Source of the DNA: an uncultured Luminiphilus sp.
GTDB taxonomy: Bacteria; Pseudomonadota; Gammaproteobacteria; Pseudomonadales; Halieaceae
Direction: 5' to 3'
Assembly: GCA_943789425.1 (NCBI GenBank)
Contig: CALSUB010000014.1
Location: 1-41,743 of the forward strand
Length of the DNA stretch: 41,743 bases
Each line of letters starts with the position of its first letter. Position 1 is the first letter of the stretch. Shown piece after piece: positions 32,905 to 40,877 of the stretch. Position numbers and translations under genes: made by a program. The notes beneath the pieces are model-generated. The model was not told the origin of the DNA. It saw only the letters and a list, made by a program, of their open reading frames with translations, and did no database searches.

Positions 32905-34200
32905 ATGCAAACTTTAGACAGTAGTGAAGACACTGACCTCGAACTGATGTTCGCGGAAATCAGGCGCTATCCGTTACTAACCGCCGATGAAGAGAAAGAC
33001 ATCGACAGTAAAAAATGGGACGCCGTTTTTGAATTGAGTAGCGTCATAGCGGAGGTGGATGATCTGCGCCGCACGTTGGCAGATCTGTTACACAATGCAG
33101 CAGAGTGCCCACCTGAGGTGAAGCGCTTCCCGAGTCGGGAGCAACACTTTACCTTGCGGCGCGAGCTGGCCCCTTACCTCATCGATGGTGATCTGGCAGG
33201 GGTGGCAAAGTCGGTTTCCCAAACGCTGACCAAACGGGCCAGCAAGAAGCGCTACGCTGATTCAGTGCAAGAGCTGCAGATACCGGCGAGTTTGTCTGTC
33301 GGTATCGCGGTCTACATGCTGCGCCGAGCCGGGGGGCAATTTCCTGATGCGGTGGCAGACGCCATCGGTCACTGGTCTCGGCACTGGCAAGCGCCACCGA
33401 TGCCGATTGCACTTGAACCTGCCGTTTTGAAGCGCATTCGTAAAGCCCTCAGGCACTATACGGAAGCGAGGGACGCGCTAGTGATGCACAACCTGCGCCT
33501 CGTGCATTCGATCGCTGGGCGGTACCGTGGAAGGGGTGTTGGCTATCTCGATTTGGTGCAAGAAGGAACGTTGGGACTGATCCGAGCCGCTGAGAAGTTT
33601 GAGTTTTCAAAAGGCTTCCGGTTCAGCACCTACTGCTTTAACTGGATTACCCAAGCCGTTCGCCGTTACGTGGGCGATACCGGTAACCTGATTCGACTGC
33701 CGACGCACGTTCAGGATCAGGTGAATAAGGTTTATCGAGAACGCGCCATTGAGCAGGCAAAGACCGGGATGGAACCCGACGCGGCACAATTGGCCAAAAA
33801 TTTGGGCATGGACAAGCAAAAAACCAAAGAGATCCTCGAGGTGCGGAATCTCGCCGTGTCGCTAGACGCGCCGCGATACGACGACGACGAGGGGTCGATG
33901 GTAGACACACTGACCAGCGAGCAATTTGGGCACACCACTACGATTGCAGAACTGGATTCTCTGCATCGATTTTTGGGTGACGCAGTTGATCAGCTAGAGA
34001 AGAATGAGCAAGCTGTGGTCGTTGCGCGTTGGGGTCTTCATGACGGTCCACCGCTGTCGCGCACCGAAATTGCCGACCGGTTGGGTGTTAGTCGTGAGTG
34101 GGTACGTCAATTAGAGAGATCCGCGTTGCGCAAGTTGAAAAGCCAGGATGGTATTCAGGAGGCCTACAGCGATTACCAGCAAGTGGGCTCAATGGCCTGA
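32905..34200 (+). CDS. Divergent sigma-70 family RNA polymerase sigma factor
   Basis: A 431-residue factor. Region 1.2 is at about 9-35 (DTDLELMFAEIRRYPLLTADEE), then about 145 residues of helical, non-conserved sequence, then region 2 from about 187 (HNLRLVHSIAGRYRGRGVGYLDLVQEGTLGLIRAAEKFEFSKGFRFSTY), region 3 with NLIRLPTHVQDQVNKV, and region 4 with the HTH IADRLGVSREWVRQLERSALRKL near 390-415. The -10-reading helix is altered: FSTYCFNWITQAVRRYV keeps Tyr, one Trp and Gln but replaces the other Trp by Asn, and Thr by Arg. It is therefore neither RpoD nor RpoS in the strict sense. GGGGGA precedes ATG 32905. It is divergent from the LitR-like gene and is probably controlled with it. Confidence 0.88.
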   Translation: MQTLDSSEDTDLELMFAEIRRYPLLTADEEKDIDSKKWDAVFELSSVIAEVDDLRRTLADLLHNAAECPPEVKRFPSREQHFTLRRELAPYLIDGDLAGVAKSVSQTLTKRASKKRYADSVQELQIPASLSVGIAVYMLRRAGGQFPDAVADAIGHWSRHWQAPPMPIALEPAVLKRIRKALRHYTEARDALVMHNLRLVHSIAGRYRGRGVGYLDLVQEGTLGLIRAAEKFEFSKGFRFSTYCFNWITQAVRRYVGDTGNLIRLPTHVQDQVNKVYRERAIEQAKTGMEPDAAQLAKNLGMDKQKTKEILEVRNLAVSLDAPRYDDDEGSMVDTLTSEQFGHTTTIAELDSLHRFLGDAVDQLEKNEQAVVVARWGLHDGPPLSRTEIADRLGVSREWVRQLERSALRKLKSQDGIQEAYSDYQQVGSMA

Positions 34201-34208
34201 GTCATCAC

Positions 34209-35093
34209 TCAGCGGCCGGCAAGGTCGGTCAGCGCATCGGTCACCGTAGGATAGTGAAAATAGAAGCCCTCTGCCTCAAGTTGTTCGGGCAAGACGCGCT
34301 GCCCAGTCAGCAAGAGCTCCTCTGCCATCTGCCCCGCGAGCAATTTCGCGGCGGCAGATGGCACGCCCAGCTTTAGCCAGACTTTGTGAAAACGCCCTAC
34401 CTCCGTAGCCAAATCTCGATGGCGTATCGCATGCGGTGCCACCACATTGTATATCGGCGCAGGTGCGGCGCTGTTAAGCGCGTGGTCAATGGCTCGAACC
34501 ACGTCAGTTAAATGCACCCAACTCAGCCACTGCGAGCCCGACCCCAGCCACGACTCAACACCGAGTCGAAACGACTGGGTCATTTTTTCCAGCGCACCGC
34601 CAGACTCAGCAAAAACGACACCCAGACGCAACACCGTCACTGGGATACCCAGCGCGGTCGCCTCACGGGCCGCCACCTCCCATGCCTGACACAGTTCGGC
34701 AGAGAAGCCTTCTCCACCAACCGAGGTTTCAGTGAACTGCGCCGTTTCACTCGCGCCGTAATATCCGATCGCACTGGCAGAGATCAGTCTCTTCGGCGCC
34801 ACCTCCAAAACGCTCATCCACTCAACGAGCCGCTGCGTCAGTTGAAGGCGGCTGGCCGTTATTTCACGCTTATAACGTGCAGACCAGCGCCGATCTGCAA
34901 GCCCCGCCCCGGCCAAGTTAATCACCGCATCAACATCGGGTTCAGAGTCAGACAACTTTTTGATAAAGGCGAGCTGCGGCTCGTTCTTCCGCGCACGGCG
35001 GCTCAATACCGTCACGCGATGGCCTTGCTCAAGGAACAGCTCACGCGTTGCCGTGCCAATCAAACCTGTACCACCCGTCATCAAGATATGCAT
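34209..35093 (-). CDS. TIGR01777/YfcH-type extended SDR (epimerase-like)
   Basis: A 294-residue Rossmann protein: MHILMTGGTGLIGTATRELFLEQGH, DAVINLAGAGLADRRWSARYKREITASRLQLTQRLVEWM, SASAIGYYGASETAQFTE, and LGSGSQWLSWVHLTDVVRAIDHAL, which together mark TIGR01777. The C-terminal part has the DUF1731 sequence (VPSAAAKLLAGQMAEELLLTGQRVLPEQLEAEGFYFHYPTV). Reaction unknown; in many gammaproteobacteria it sits near LitR and photolyase genes. I use ATG 35093; a TTG two codons upstream (35099) is closer to the GGAG site. It ends 8 bp from the sigma gene, convergently. Confidence 0.88.
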   Translation of the reverse strand: MHILMTGGTGLIGTATRELFLEQGHRVTVLSRRARKNEPQLAFIKKLSDSEPDVDAVINLAGAGLADRRWSARYKREITASRLQLTQRLVEWMSVLEVAPKRLISASAIGYYGASETAQFTETSVGGEGFSAELCQAWEVAAREATALGIPVTVLRLGVVFAESGGALEKMTQSFRLGVESWLGSGSQWLSWVHLTDVVRAIDHALNSAAPAPIYNVVAPHAIRHRDLATEVGRFHKVWLKLGVPSAAAKLLAGQMAEELLLTGQRVLPEQLEAEGFYFHYPTVTDALTDLAGR

Positions 35094-35151
35094 TGCCAAC
35101 CGCTCTCCTTCGTTAGCCGGGCCGCGATAGCAGATCCGGAAAAATACTATG

Positions 35152-35161
35152 ACGTATACGT
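35152..35161. promoter_or_regulatory. ACGTATACGT palindrome at the sirtuin start
   Basis: A perfect 10-bp palindrome 3 bp before ATG 35165, with a TACTAT -10-like box just upstream (35144-35149) and no ribosome site. It would lie at or near the transcription start of the sirtuin-photolyase pair. Tentative. Confidence 0.35.
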
Positions 35162-35164
35162 TGT

Positions 35165-36016
35165 ATGAGCGAATCGGTTGCCTCTTTAACGTTATTACTT
35201 GAACAGCACGCCCCTTGGGTGGGCTTGACCGGGGCTGGCATCAGTAGTGCCTCTGGGATACCGACCTATCGCGACCATCGCGGCCGCTGGCTGGGCAGCC
35301 AGCCGATCCAGCATCAGGAGTTTGTGGAGCAGGCAGCCAGAAGACAGCGCTATTGGGCCCGATCGATTTTGGGTTGGCCGCGCGTCCACCAAGCTCGCCC
35401 CAATCAAACGCATCATGACTTAGTAGCGCTCGAAAGCGCCGGCATCATCAGCGGGCTGATCACCCAGAACGTCGACCGCCTCCACCAGCAAGCTGGCGCG
35501 CAAAGCGTCATTGACTTGCATGGGCGATTAGATCAAGTGCGGTGCCTAAGCTGTGGCCACATCGAAGCTCGGAGCCACATTCAAAACTGGCTGGAACAAC
35601 ACAACACCTTGCCTCCTCTCACCTCAGTGACACTGCTGCCAGATGGCGACGCAGATCTTCCTGCTGGGTTCATTGACGATTTTCAATCGCCCCATTGTGA
35701 AACCTGCGGGGGTGTGCTGATGCCTGATGTCGTGTTCTTTGGCGGCACCGTTCCCTCAGCGCGAGTGCAAGCGTGCTACCGCATGATCGATGAGGCAGAA
35801 GGCTTGATAGTCGTAGGCAGCTCGCTCTCGGTCTATTCAGGTTTTCGGTTCTGCCGGTATGCCATCCAGCAGGGCAAGCCACTGATTATTTTGAACGTTG
35901 GTCAAACGCGGGCAGATGAGCTGTGCGTGCGCAAATTCGATGACGATCCTTTCTCTACCCTGAGCCAATATGTGGCGCAGCTCGACTCACAAACCCCGGA
36001 GCATCAACATGTCTGA
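35165..36016 (+). CDS. NAD-dependent sirtuin deacylase (Sir2, class II/SIRT4-like)
   Basis: A 283-residue Sir2 enzyme, consuming NAD+ to remove acyl groups from lysines. All marks are present: GLTGAGISSASGIPTYRD, LITQNVDRLHQQAG, the catalytic His in VIDLHGRLDQV, a four-Cys zinc site (CLSCGH and CETCGG), VVFFGGTVP and IVVGSSLSVYSGF. The long insert between the Cys pairs is usual for class II. Its last eight bases overlap the photolyase gene, so they are co-translated. The start has no ribosome site, which may mean a leaderless mRNA. The pairing with photolyase suggests a stress or light role. Confidence 0.9.
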   Translation: MSESVASLTLLLEQHAPWVGLTGAGISSASGIPTYRDHRGRWLGSQPIQHQEFVEQAARRQRYWARSILGWPRVHQARPNQTHHDLVALESAGIISGLITQNVDRLHQQAGAQSVIDLHGRLDQVRCLSCGHIEARSHIQNWLEQHNTLPPLTSVTLLPDGDADLPAGFIDDFQSPHCETCGGVLMPDVVFFGGTVPSARVQACYRMIDEAEGLIVVGSSLSVYSGFRFCRYAIQQGKPLIILNVGQTRADELCVRKFDDDPFSTLSQYVAQLDSQTPEHQHV

Positions 36017-37451
36017 TATTGCTATTTACTGGTTTCGGGATGATTTGCGCCTCAACGACCTGGCTGGATTGACCGCGGCTGCTGAGCGCGGCCCGGTCGT
36101 GGCGCTTTATATCTGGGATGAAAAGGTCAGTGAGGAGTGGCGCATAGGGAGTGCCAGTCGATGGTGGCTCCACAAGAGCCTCGCTGCGCTCGAGGCAGCA
36201 CTGACTGAGCAAGGCATCCCATTGACGTTGCGATCAGGCAACACGGCCACAGTGTTAGAAGAGGTCTGTCGCTCAGTGAACGCCAAAGCGGTCTACTGTA
36301 GCCGCCAGTATCAGCCATGGGCGGGGCAATTAGAGCAATCCCTGCGTGACAGCTTGAGTCAACACGATGTTGAGTTGAAGCGGTATCCGGGGACACTACT
36401 CCATGAGCCAGAAGCCGTCGCCACGGGCGCTGGCACACCCTTTAAAGTCTTTACCCCTTTTTGGCGGGCGTGTTTACGACGTCCAGACCCACAGATGCCA
36501 CTGGCCACACCCACACTCTCTCCCTGCCCGACTCCCGTGCAGTCTGAGACGCTTAAGTCGTGGAACCTGCTGCCCACACAACCAAACTGGGCGCATGGGT
36601 GGGAGGATCTGTGGTGTCCCGGTGAGGACGGTGCGCACGCAGCATTGGAACAATTTTTGGCCCATCATGTGATCGACTACGGTGATGGCAGAGACATTCC
36701 CTCGGCCCGCAGCACGTCTCGATTATCACCCTACCTTCGCTTCGGCAACCTCTCTCCGCGACAAGTCTGGCACGCGGCGCAGGCGAGTAAGGTCTTTGAG
36801 CCCGAGGCAAGCAGCGCAACCGATAAGTTTCTCAGCGAAATCGGATGGCGTGAGTTCTGCTATCACCTACTCTTTCACTTTCCTACCATGCCGGATGAGG
36901 CGTTTAATCCGAAGTTCTCCTACTTCCCTTGGGGTACTGATCAGCAGCGCCTCACAGCGTGGCAGCGCGGACAAACGGGCTATCCTATTGTGGATGCGGG
37001 CATGAGAGAGCTCTGGGCCACGGGCTTTATGCATAACCGCGTGCGCATGGTGGTGGCGTCGTTTTTGACGAAGCATTTATTGCTCCACTGGCGAGAGGGT
37101 GAATCGTGGTTCTGGGATTGCCTTCTCGATGCCGATCTTGCCTCGAATGCGTGCGGCTGGCAGTGGGTTGGCGGGTCAGGCGCTGATGCCTCGCCCTATT
37201 TTCGGATCTTCAACCCGATCGCACAGGGCGAGAAGTTCGATAAGGCCGGTGCCTACACGCGCCAGTGGGTGCCCGAATTACAGTCCCTCCCCGATAAGTT
37301 TTTACACAAACCTTGGGAGGCACCCACTGAGGTGCTTGCGCAAGCAGGTGTGTCGCTGGGAGAAAACTACCCCTCACCCATTGTGGATCACAAAACCGCG
37401 AGGGAAGCCGCGCTGGGGGCTTACGCCACGCTGAAAACACTATCCGTCTGA
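36009..37451 (+). CDS. phrB: Deoxyribodipyrimidine photolyase (class I CPD-type)
   Basis: A 480-residue photolyase that uses blue light and FADH- to split cyclobutane pyrimidine dimers. N-terminal antenna domain: IYWFRDDLRLNDLAGL and YIWDE. FAD/catalytic domain: SRLSPYLRFGNLSPRQVWH, FLSEIGWREFCYHLLFHFP, RGQTGYPIVDAGMRELWATGFMHNRVRMVVASFLTK, and DLASNACGWQWVGGSGADASPYFRIFNP, the strongest signature. I start at ATG 36009, inside the sirtuin end, with CGGAG upstream. Its 3' end overlaps the cyclase gene by 12 bp on the other strand. Cryptochrome-like functions are not excluded, but the repair-domain motif favours true repair. Confidence 0.94.
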   Translation: MSDIAIYWFRDDLRLNDLAGLTAAAERGPVVALYIWDEKVSEEWRIGSASRWWLHKSLAALEAALTEQGIPLTLRSGNTATVLEEVCRSVNAKAVYCSRQYQPWAGQLEQSLRDSLSQHDVELKRYPGTLLHEPEAVATGAGTPFKVFTPFWRACLRRPDPQMPLATPTLSPCPTPVQSETLKSWNLLPTQPNWAHGWEDLWCPGEDGAHAALEQFLAHHVIDYGDGRDIPSARSTSRLSPYLRFGNLSPRQVWHAAQASKVFEPEASSATDKFLSEIGWREFCYHLLFHFPTMPDEAFNPKFSYFPWGTDQQRLTAWQRGQTGYPIVDAGMRELWATGFMHNRVRMVVASFLTKHLLLHWREGESWFWDCLLDADLASNACGWQWVGGSGADASPYFRIFNPIAQGEKFDKAGAYTRQWVPELQSLPDKFLHKPWEAPTEVLAQAGVSLGENYPSPIVDHKTAREAALGAYATLKTLSV

Positions 37452-38237
37452 GGCGTCGTCGATAATCGCTACGGCGCGTGTCCAGCCAGCGGATCCGCCG
37501 CGAATTTTATGCGGGAAGCAACTGACAGTGAAGCCAGTGCTGGGCAACGACTCCAGGTTATGGAGTTTTTCCAAGTGACAATAGCCAATATGACGACCCG
37601 CCTTATGGCCCTCCCAGATGAGACTCGCATCACCGGTCTCGGCGAACCGGGCCGCCGTTTGATCAAAGGGCGCGTCCCAACTCCAGGCGTCGGTGCCGGT
37701 CACACGGACGCCCTGTTCGAGGAGGTACATCGTCCCCTCGTAACCCACGCCACACCCCCGACTCACAAAGTCACTATCGCCATAGGCACCACCTGCTGCG
37801 GTATTAACCAACACAATTTCCAATGGCGACAGCGTATGGCCAATGCGTTCAAGCTCTGCCTCAATGTCCCCCGCCGTCACAACGTAACCATCTGGGAAAT
37901 GCCGAAAGTCCAGCTTCACACCCGACTGAAAACACCACTCCAGGGGCACCTCATCAATGGTAATAGCGCGCTCTTTACCCCCAGTGTGTTCGTTCATGGT
38001 GGGATGAAAATGATACGGCGCATCGAGGTGGGTACCATTGTGCGTGCACAGTTGAACAAATTCGATGGCCCAGCCCTCGCCGTCCGGTAATGCCGCACTG
38101 TCCAAGCCCGGAAAGAACGAAGCCATTTGCTCCGCACCCACATCGTGACGGATGTAGTCGATATTCGGCTTCATCGCCGGCGGGTCGCTCAGCACGTCGT
38201 TTTCCAAGTAAATGGACAAATCAATAAATTGGCGCAT
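37440..38237 (-). CDS. Cyclase-family (kynurenine formamidase-like) metal hydrolase
   Basis: A 265-residue PF04199 protein with a full metal site, THNGTHLDAPYHF (about 85-97), unlike the exported homologue at 20263. Other marks are FIDLSIYLENDV at the start, GKERAITIDEVPLEWCFQSGVKLDF, LVNTAAGGAYGDSDFVSRGCGVGYEGTMYLLEQGVRVTGTDAWSWD and SCFPHKIRGGSAGWTRAVAI. Cytoplasmic by lack of a signal. The substrate is unknown; formamides or cyclic amides are the family norm. It may be co-transcribed after the DMGDH-like gene (156 bp gap). Confidence 0.87.
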   Translation of the reverse strand: MRQFIDLSIYLENDVLSDPPAMKPNIDYIRHDVGAEQMASFFPGLDSAALPDGEGWAIEFVQLCTHNGTHLDAPYHFHPTMNEHTGGKERAITIDEVPLEWCFQSGVKLDFRHFPDGYVVTAGDIEAELERIGHTLSPLEIVLVNTAAGGAYGDSDFVSRGCGVGYEGTMYLLEQGVRVTGTDAWSWDAPFDQTAARFAETGDASLIWEGHKAGRHIGYCHLEKLHNLESLPSTGFTVSCFPHKIRGGSAGWTRAVAIIDDASDG

Positions 38238-38393
38238 AGCGGATCCACTCTTCCTTTCATGTCTGCGACGAGCATATCAAGTGGGGCACACCCCTTAGCA
38301 ACACACTTGATGTTTGCCCTATCAAATGCCGACCTTACTCGCCCGGTCAATGCGGTGTGATGCACGATACCCGTTGTCGCGACGCGGAATTGA

Positions 38394-40877
38394 TCAGGAC
38401 AGCATCCGTTCATTCAGGGGATCGTAAAACGGTTGCACACTCACTTCGGCCGCTATCGGCTCACCTTCGATCATGACCGAATACTCCCCCGACGCAATAG
38501 CTTCCTTGCTTTGCGCATCAGCGGGCAAATCGATAAAACACAGGCCCACCGCACAGTGAAAATGGGCAGAAAAAGCGCCTGAGGTGACATAACCCACTAC
38601 CTGACCATCCCGAAGCACCGGTTCATTGTGGTGCAACAAAGGCGCCGAGTCCTTCAGTTTCACCGCGCACAGATACGGACCCTTGGCTTCTGCTTTGCGT
38701 CGTAAATAGGCCTCTCGGCCAATGAACGCAGGAGACTTGTCGGTCTTGCACGTAAAATCCAAACCGACTTGATGGGGCGAATCTGTGTAGGCCATGTCAT
38801 GCCCCCAATGCAAAAACCCTTTTTCAACCCGCAGGGCATTCAGTGCCTCTGAGCCGAGCAGCTTGACCCCCAAAGGCGCGCCCGCCGACAACAGGACATC
38901 CAAAACGTGTTCAGCAAAATCTGGGGTCACCATTATTTCCCAGCCCAACTCACCCGAGTACGACAAGCGCTGTGCCGTGACCTTAGCGTGACCAATATGG
39001 CAGTCGTGAAAGCGATTGAACGGAAATGCCTCATTCGACACATCCAACTCAGTCACAGCCGCCATGAGCGCTCGGCTTTGTGGACCCATCACACCCAGCA
39101 CACCCAACGATGCGGTCTCGTCGCGGAGCCTGACCTGTTCGTCAGGCTCAATGAGAGACGCCAACCATAAATAGTCCCTTCGGGTGCGCGCAATCGAGCT
39201 CATCACCATGTAGCGGTCATTGGCGTAACGCGCGACCGTCACATCGCTCTCAATACCGCCTCGCTCGTTGAGCAAGAGCGTGTAGGCAATACGACCACAA
39301 GATATCGCGACGTTATTCGTACACACTCGCTGTAGAAAGGCCTCGGCTCCCGATCCCTCCACACTGATCTTGCCCAGCATTGAGTAGTCGACAATAGCCA
39401 CTCTCTCTCTCGCAGCGCGCTGCTCGTCGAGGGCATACTCAAACCAGTTTTGGCGACCAAAGCTGTACTCATACTGTCCGGCGCTACGCCCTCCGGTGCG
39501 TACCAACCTGGACGCTCCCAGCCCTGTGTCTCGGTAAAGCAGGCGCCCTGCTCTCTCAAGCTATGGTAAAAAGGGTGAACGCCTAATATTTCTTGCTGTT
39601 TCCCGCTGATAATTCGGCCAATGCATTGCGTAGGTTCGCACCAACGTCTCTGGACATCGTGCCTGCAGGTACCGATCTCGGGCCTGAAATGGCTCGCACC
39701 GAGCCGGATCCATCCCACTGAGATCAAGGGCCGGATAGCCATTCACAATCCATTCTGCCAACGCCCTACCTGCGCCGGGACCAGTTTGTATCCCCGTAGA
39801 GTTCAGGCCCGCTAGCATAAAGTAATTGCTCAAATCGGGAGCCGTGCCCAGTGTGAACTGGCCATCATAAGAATAGCTTTCGGGTCCATTAAAAAAGGTG
39901 CGAATACCAACTTGCTCCAGCAATGGCACTCGCTTCATCGCCATCTCGATCACGTCCATGACATCGTCTTCAATAAAAGGCAACGATTCGAACGAAAACG
40001 GCTCAGGTATGCCGGTAGTAGCCCATGGCTTGGCGTGATGATGGGCAAATCCAAACAACAGTTTGCCGGCGTCCTCCTTAAAATACGTGCCGTCACAATA
40101 AGAACGGAGCACTGGCAAATCACGGGGCAAGGCGTCGATGGGCTCTGTCACCAAGTAATAGTGCTCGCAGGCGTGCAGTGGAACCCCCACATTATGCTGC
40201 TGCCCCAATGCGCGCGCCCACATGCCGCCGCAATTAACGACCACTTCCGCCGTGATGGTGCCCTGGTCGGTGACAACCCCGACTGCGCACGTACCCTCAA
40301 CCAGTACTTGCTGAACCTGAACCCCTTCCAATAATTGCGCCTCATGCTGACGCGCCCCTTTTGCCAGCGCCATGGTGAGGTCGATCGGATTAGCGGATCC
40401 GTCTCTGGGCATGAATATGCCGCCCAACACCCCCTCAGGATTCACTAACGGCCAGTGGCGCTCTATTTCTTCAGACGATAAGTAATGTGCCTCGATATCA
40501 AAGAGCGAGGCAAAGTCTGCTTTTCTTTTTAGCTCAGCCAAACGCTCCGGATTGGTCGCGATGGAAATAGAACCTGATTCACGGTAGCCCGGATCCTGGC
40601 CTGTCTCGGCCTCAATGGTATTGAGCAACTCAACGGTGTACTTCGCAAATTCTGTGCTGGCGTGACTGCCGTGGAGCTGCCCCACCAGCCCGGCCGCATG
40701 CCAAGTTGTGCCACAGGTTAGCTGCCCCTGCTCCAGCAAGACGATATCGCGCCAACCCAACTTGCCAAGGTGATACGCAACGGAACAACCCAAGATGCCG
40801 CCGCCGATGATCAAGACCCGCGCATGCTTGGGCAGTACTTTTACCGCAGCGGTGGTCGCTGGCGTTTGCGTCATCAC
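38394..40877 (-). pseudogene. Dimethylglycine/sarcosine dehydrogenase-like FAD + GcvT protein, with two compensating frameshifts
   Basis: With both breaks mended the gene would give an 827-residue enzyme. The N-terminal FAD domain has VLIIGGGILGCSVAYHLGKLGW and the typical TCGTTWHAAGLVGQLHG, and runs to about 400. The C-terminal aminomethyltransferase (GcvT) domain begins YEYSFGRQNWFEYALDEQRAARERVAIVDYSMLGK and ends at 38394. Such enzymes demethylate dimethylglycine or sarcosine and pass the one-carbon unit to tetrahydrofolate. The first frame ends in a TAG after NIRRSPF, where an A5 run (39568-39572, T5 in the gene) has one base too many; the next 30 residues (HSLREQGACFTETQGWERPGWYAPEGVAPD) continue in another frame; a missing base near 39477 restores the first. 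It overlaps the M24 gene by four bases. Confidence 0.83.

Noticed and set aside
37509-38090. A 193-codon plus-strand frame over the second cyclase gene
   Set aside because: Antisense shadow of a protein with a full family motif.
38394-39506. Separate stand-alone GcvT protein downstream of an FAD enzyme
   Set aside because: The linker between the domains is conserved in a third frame, so one broken fusion gene explains the data better than two genes.
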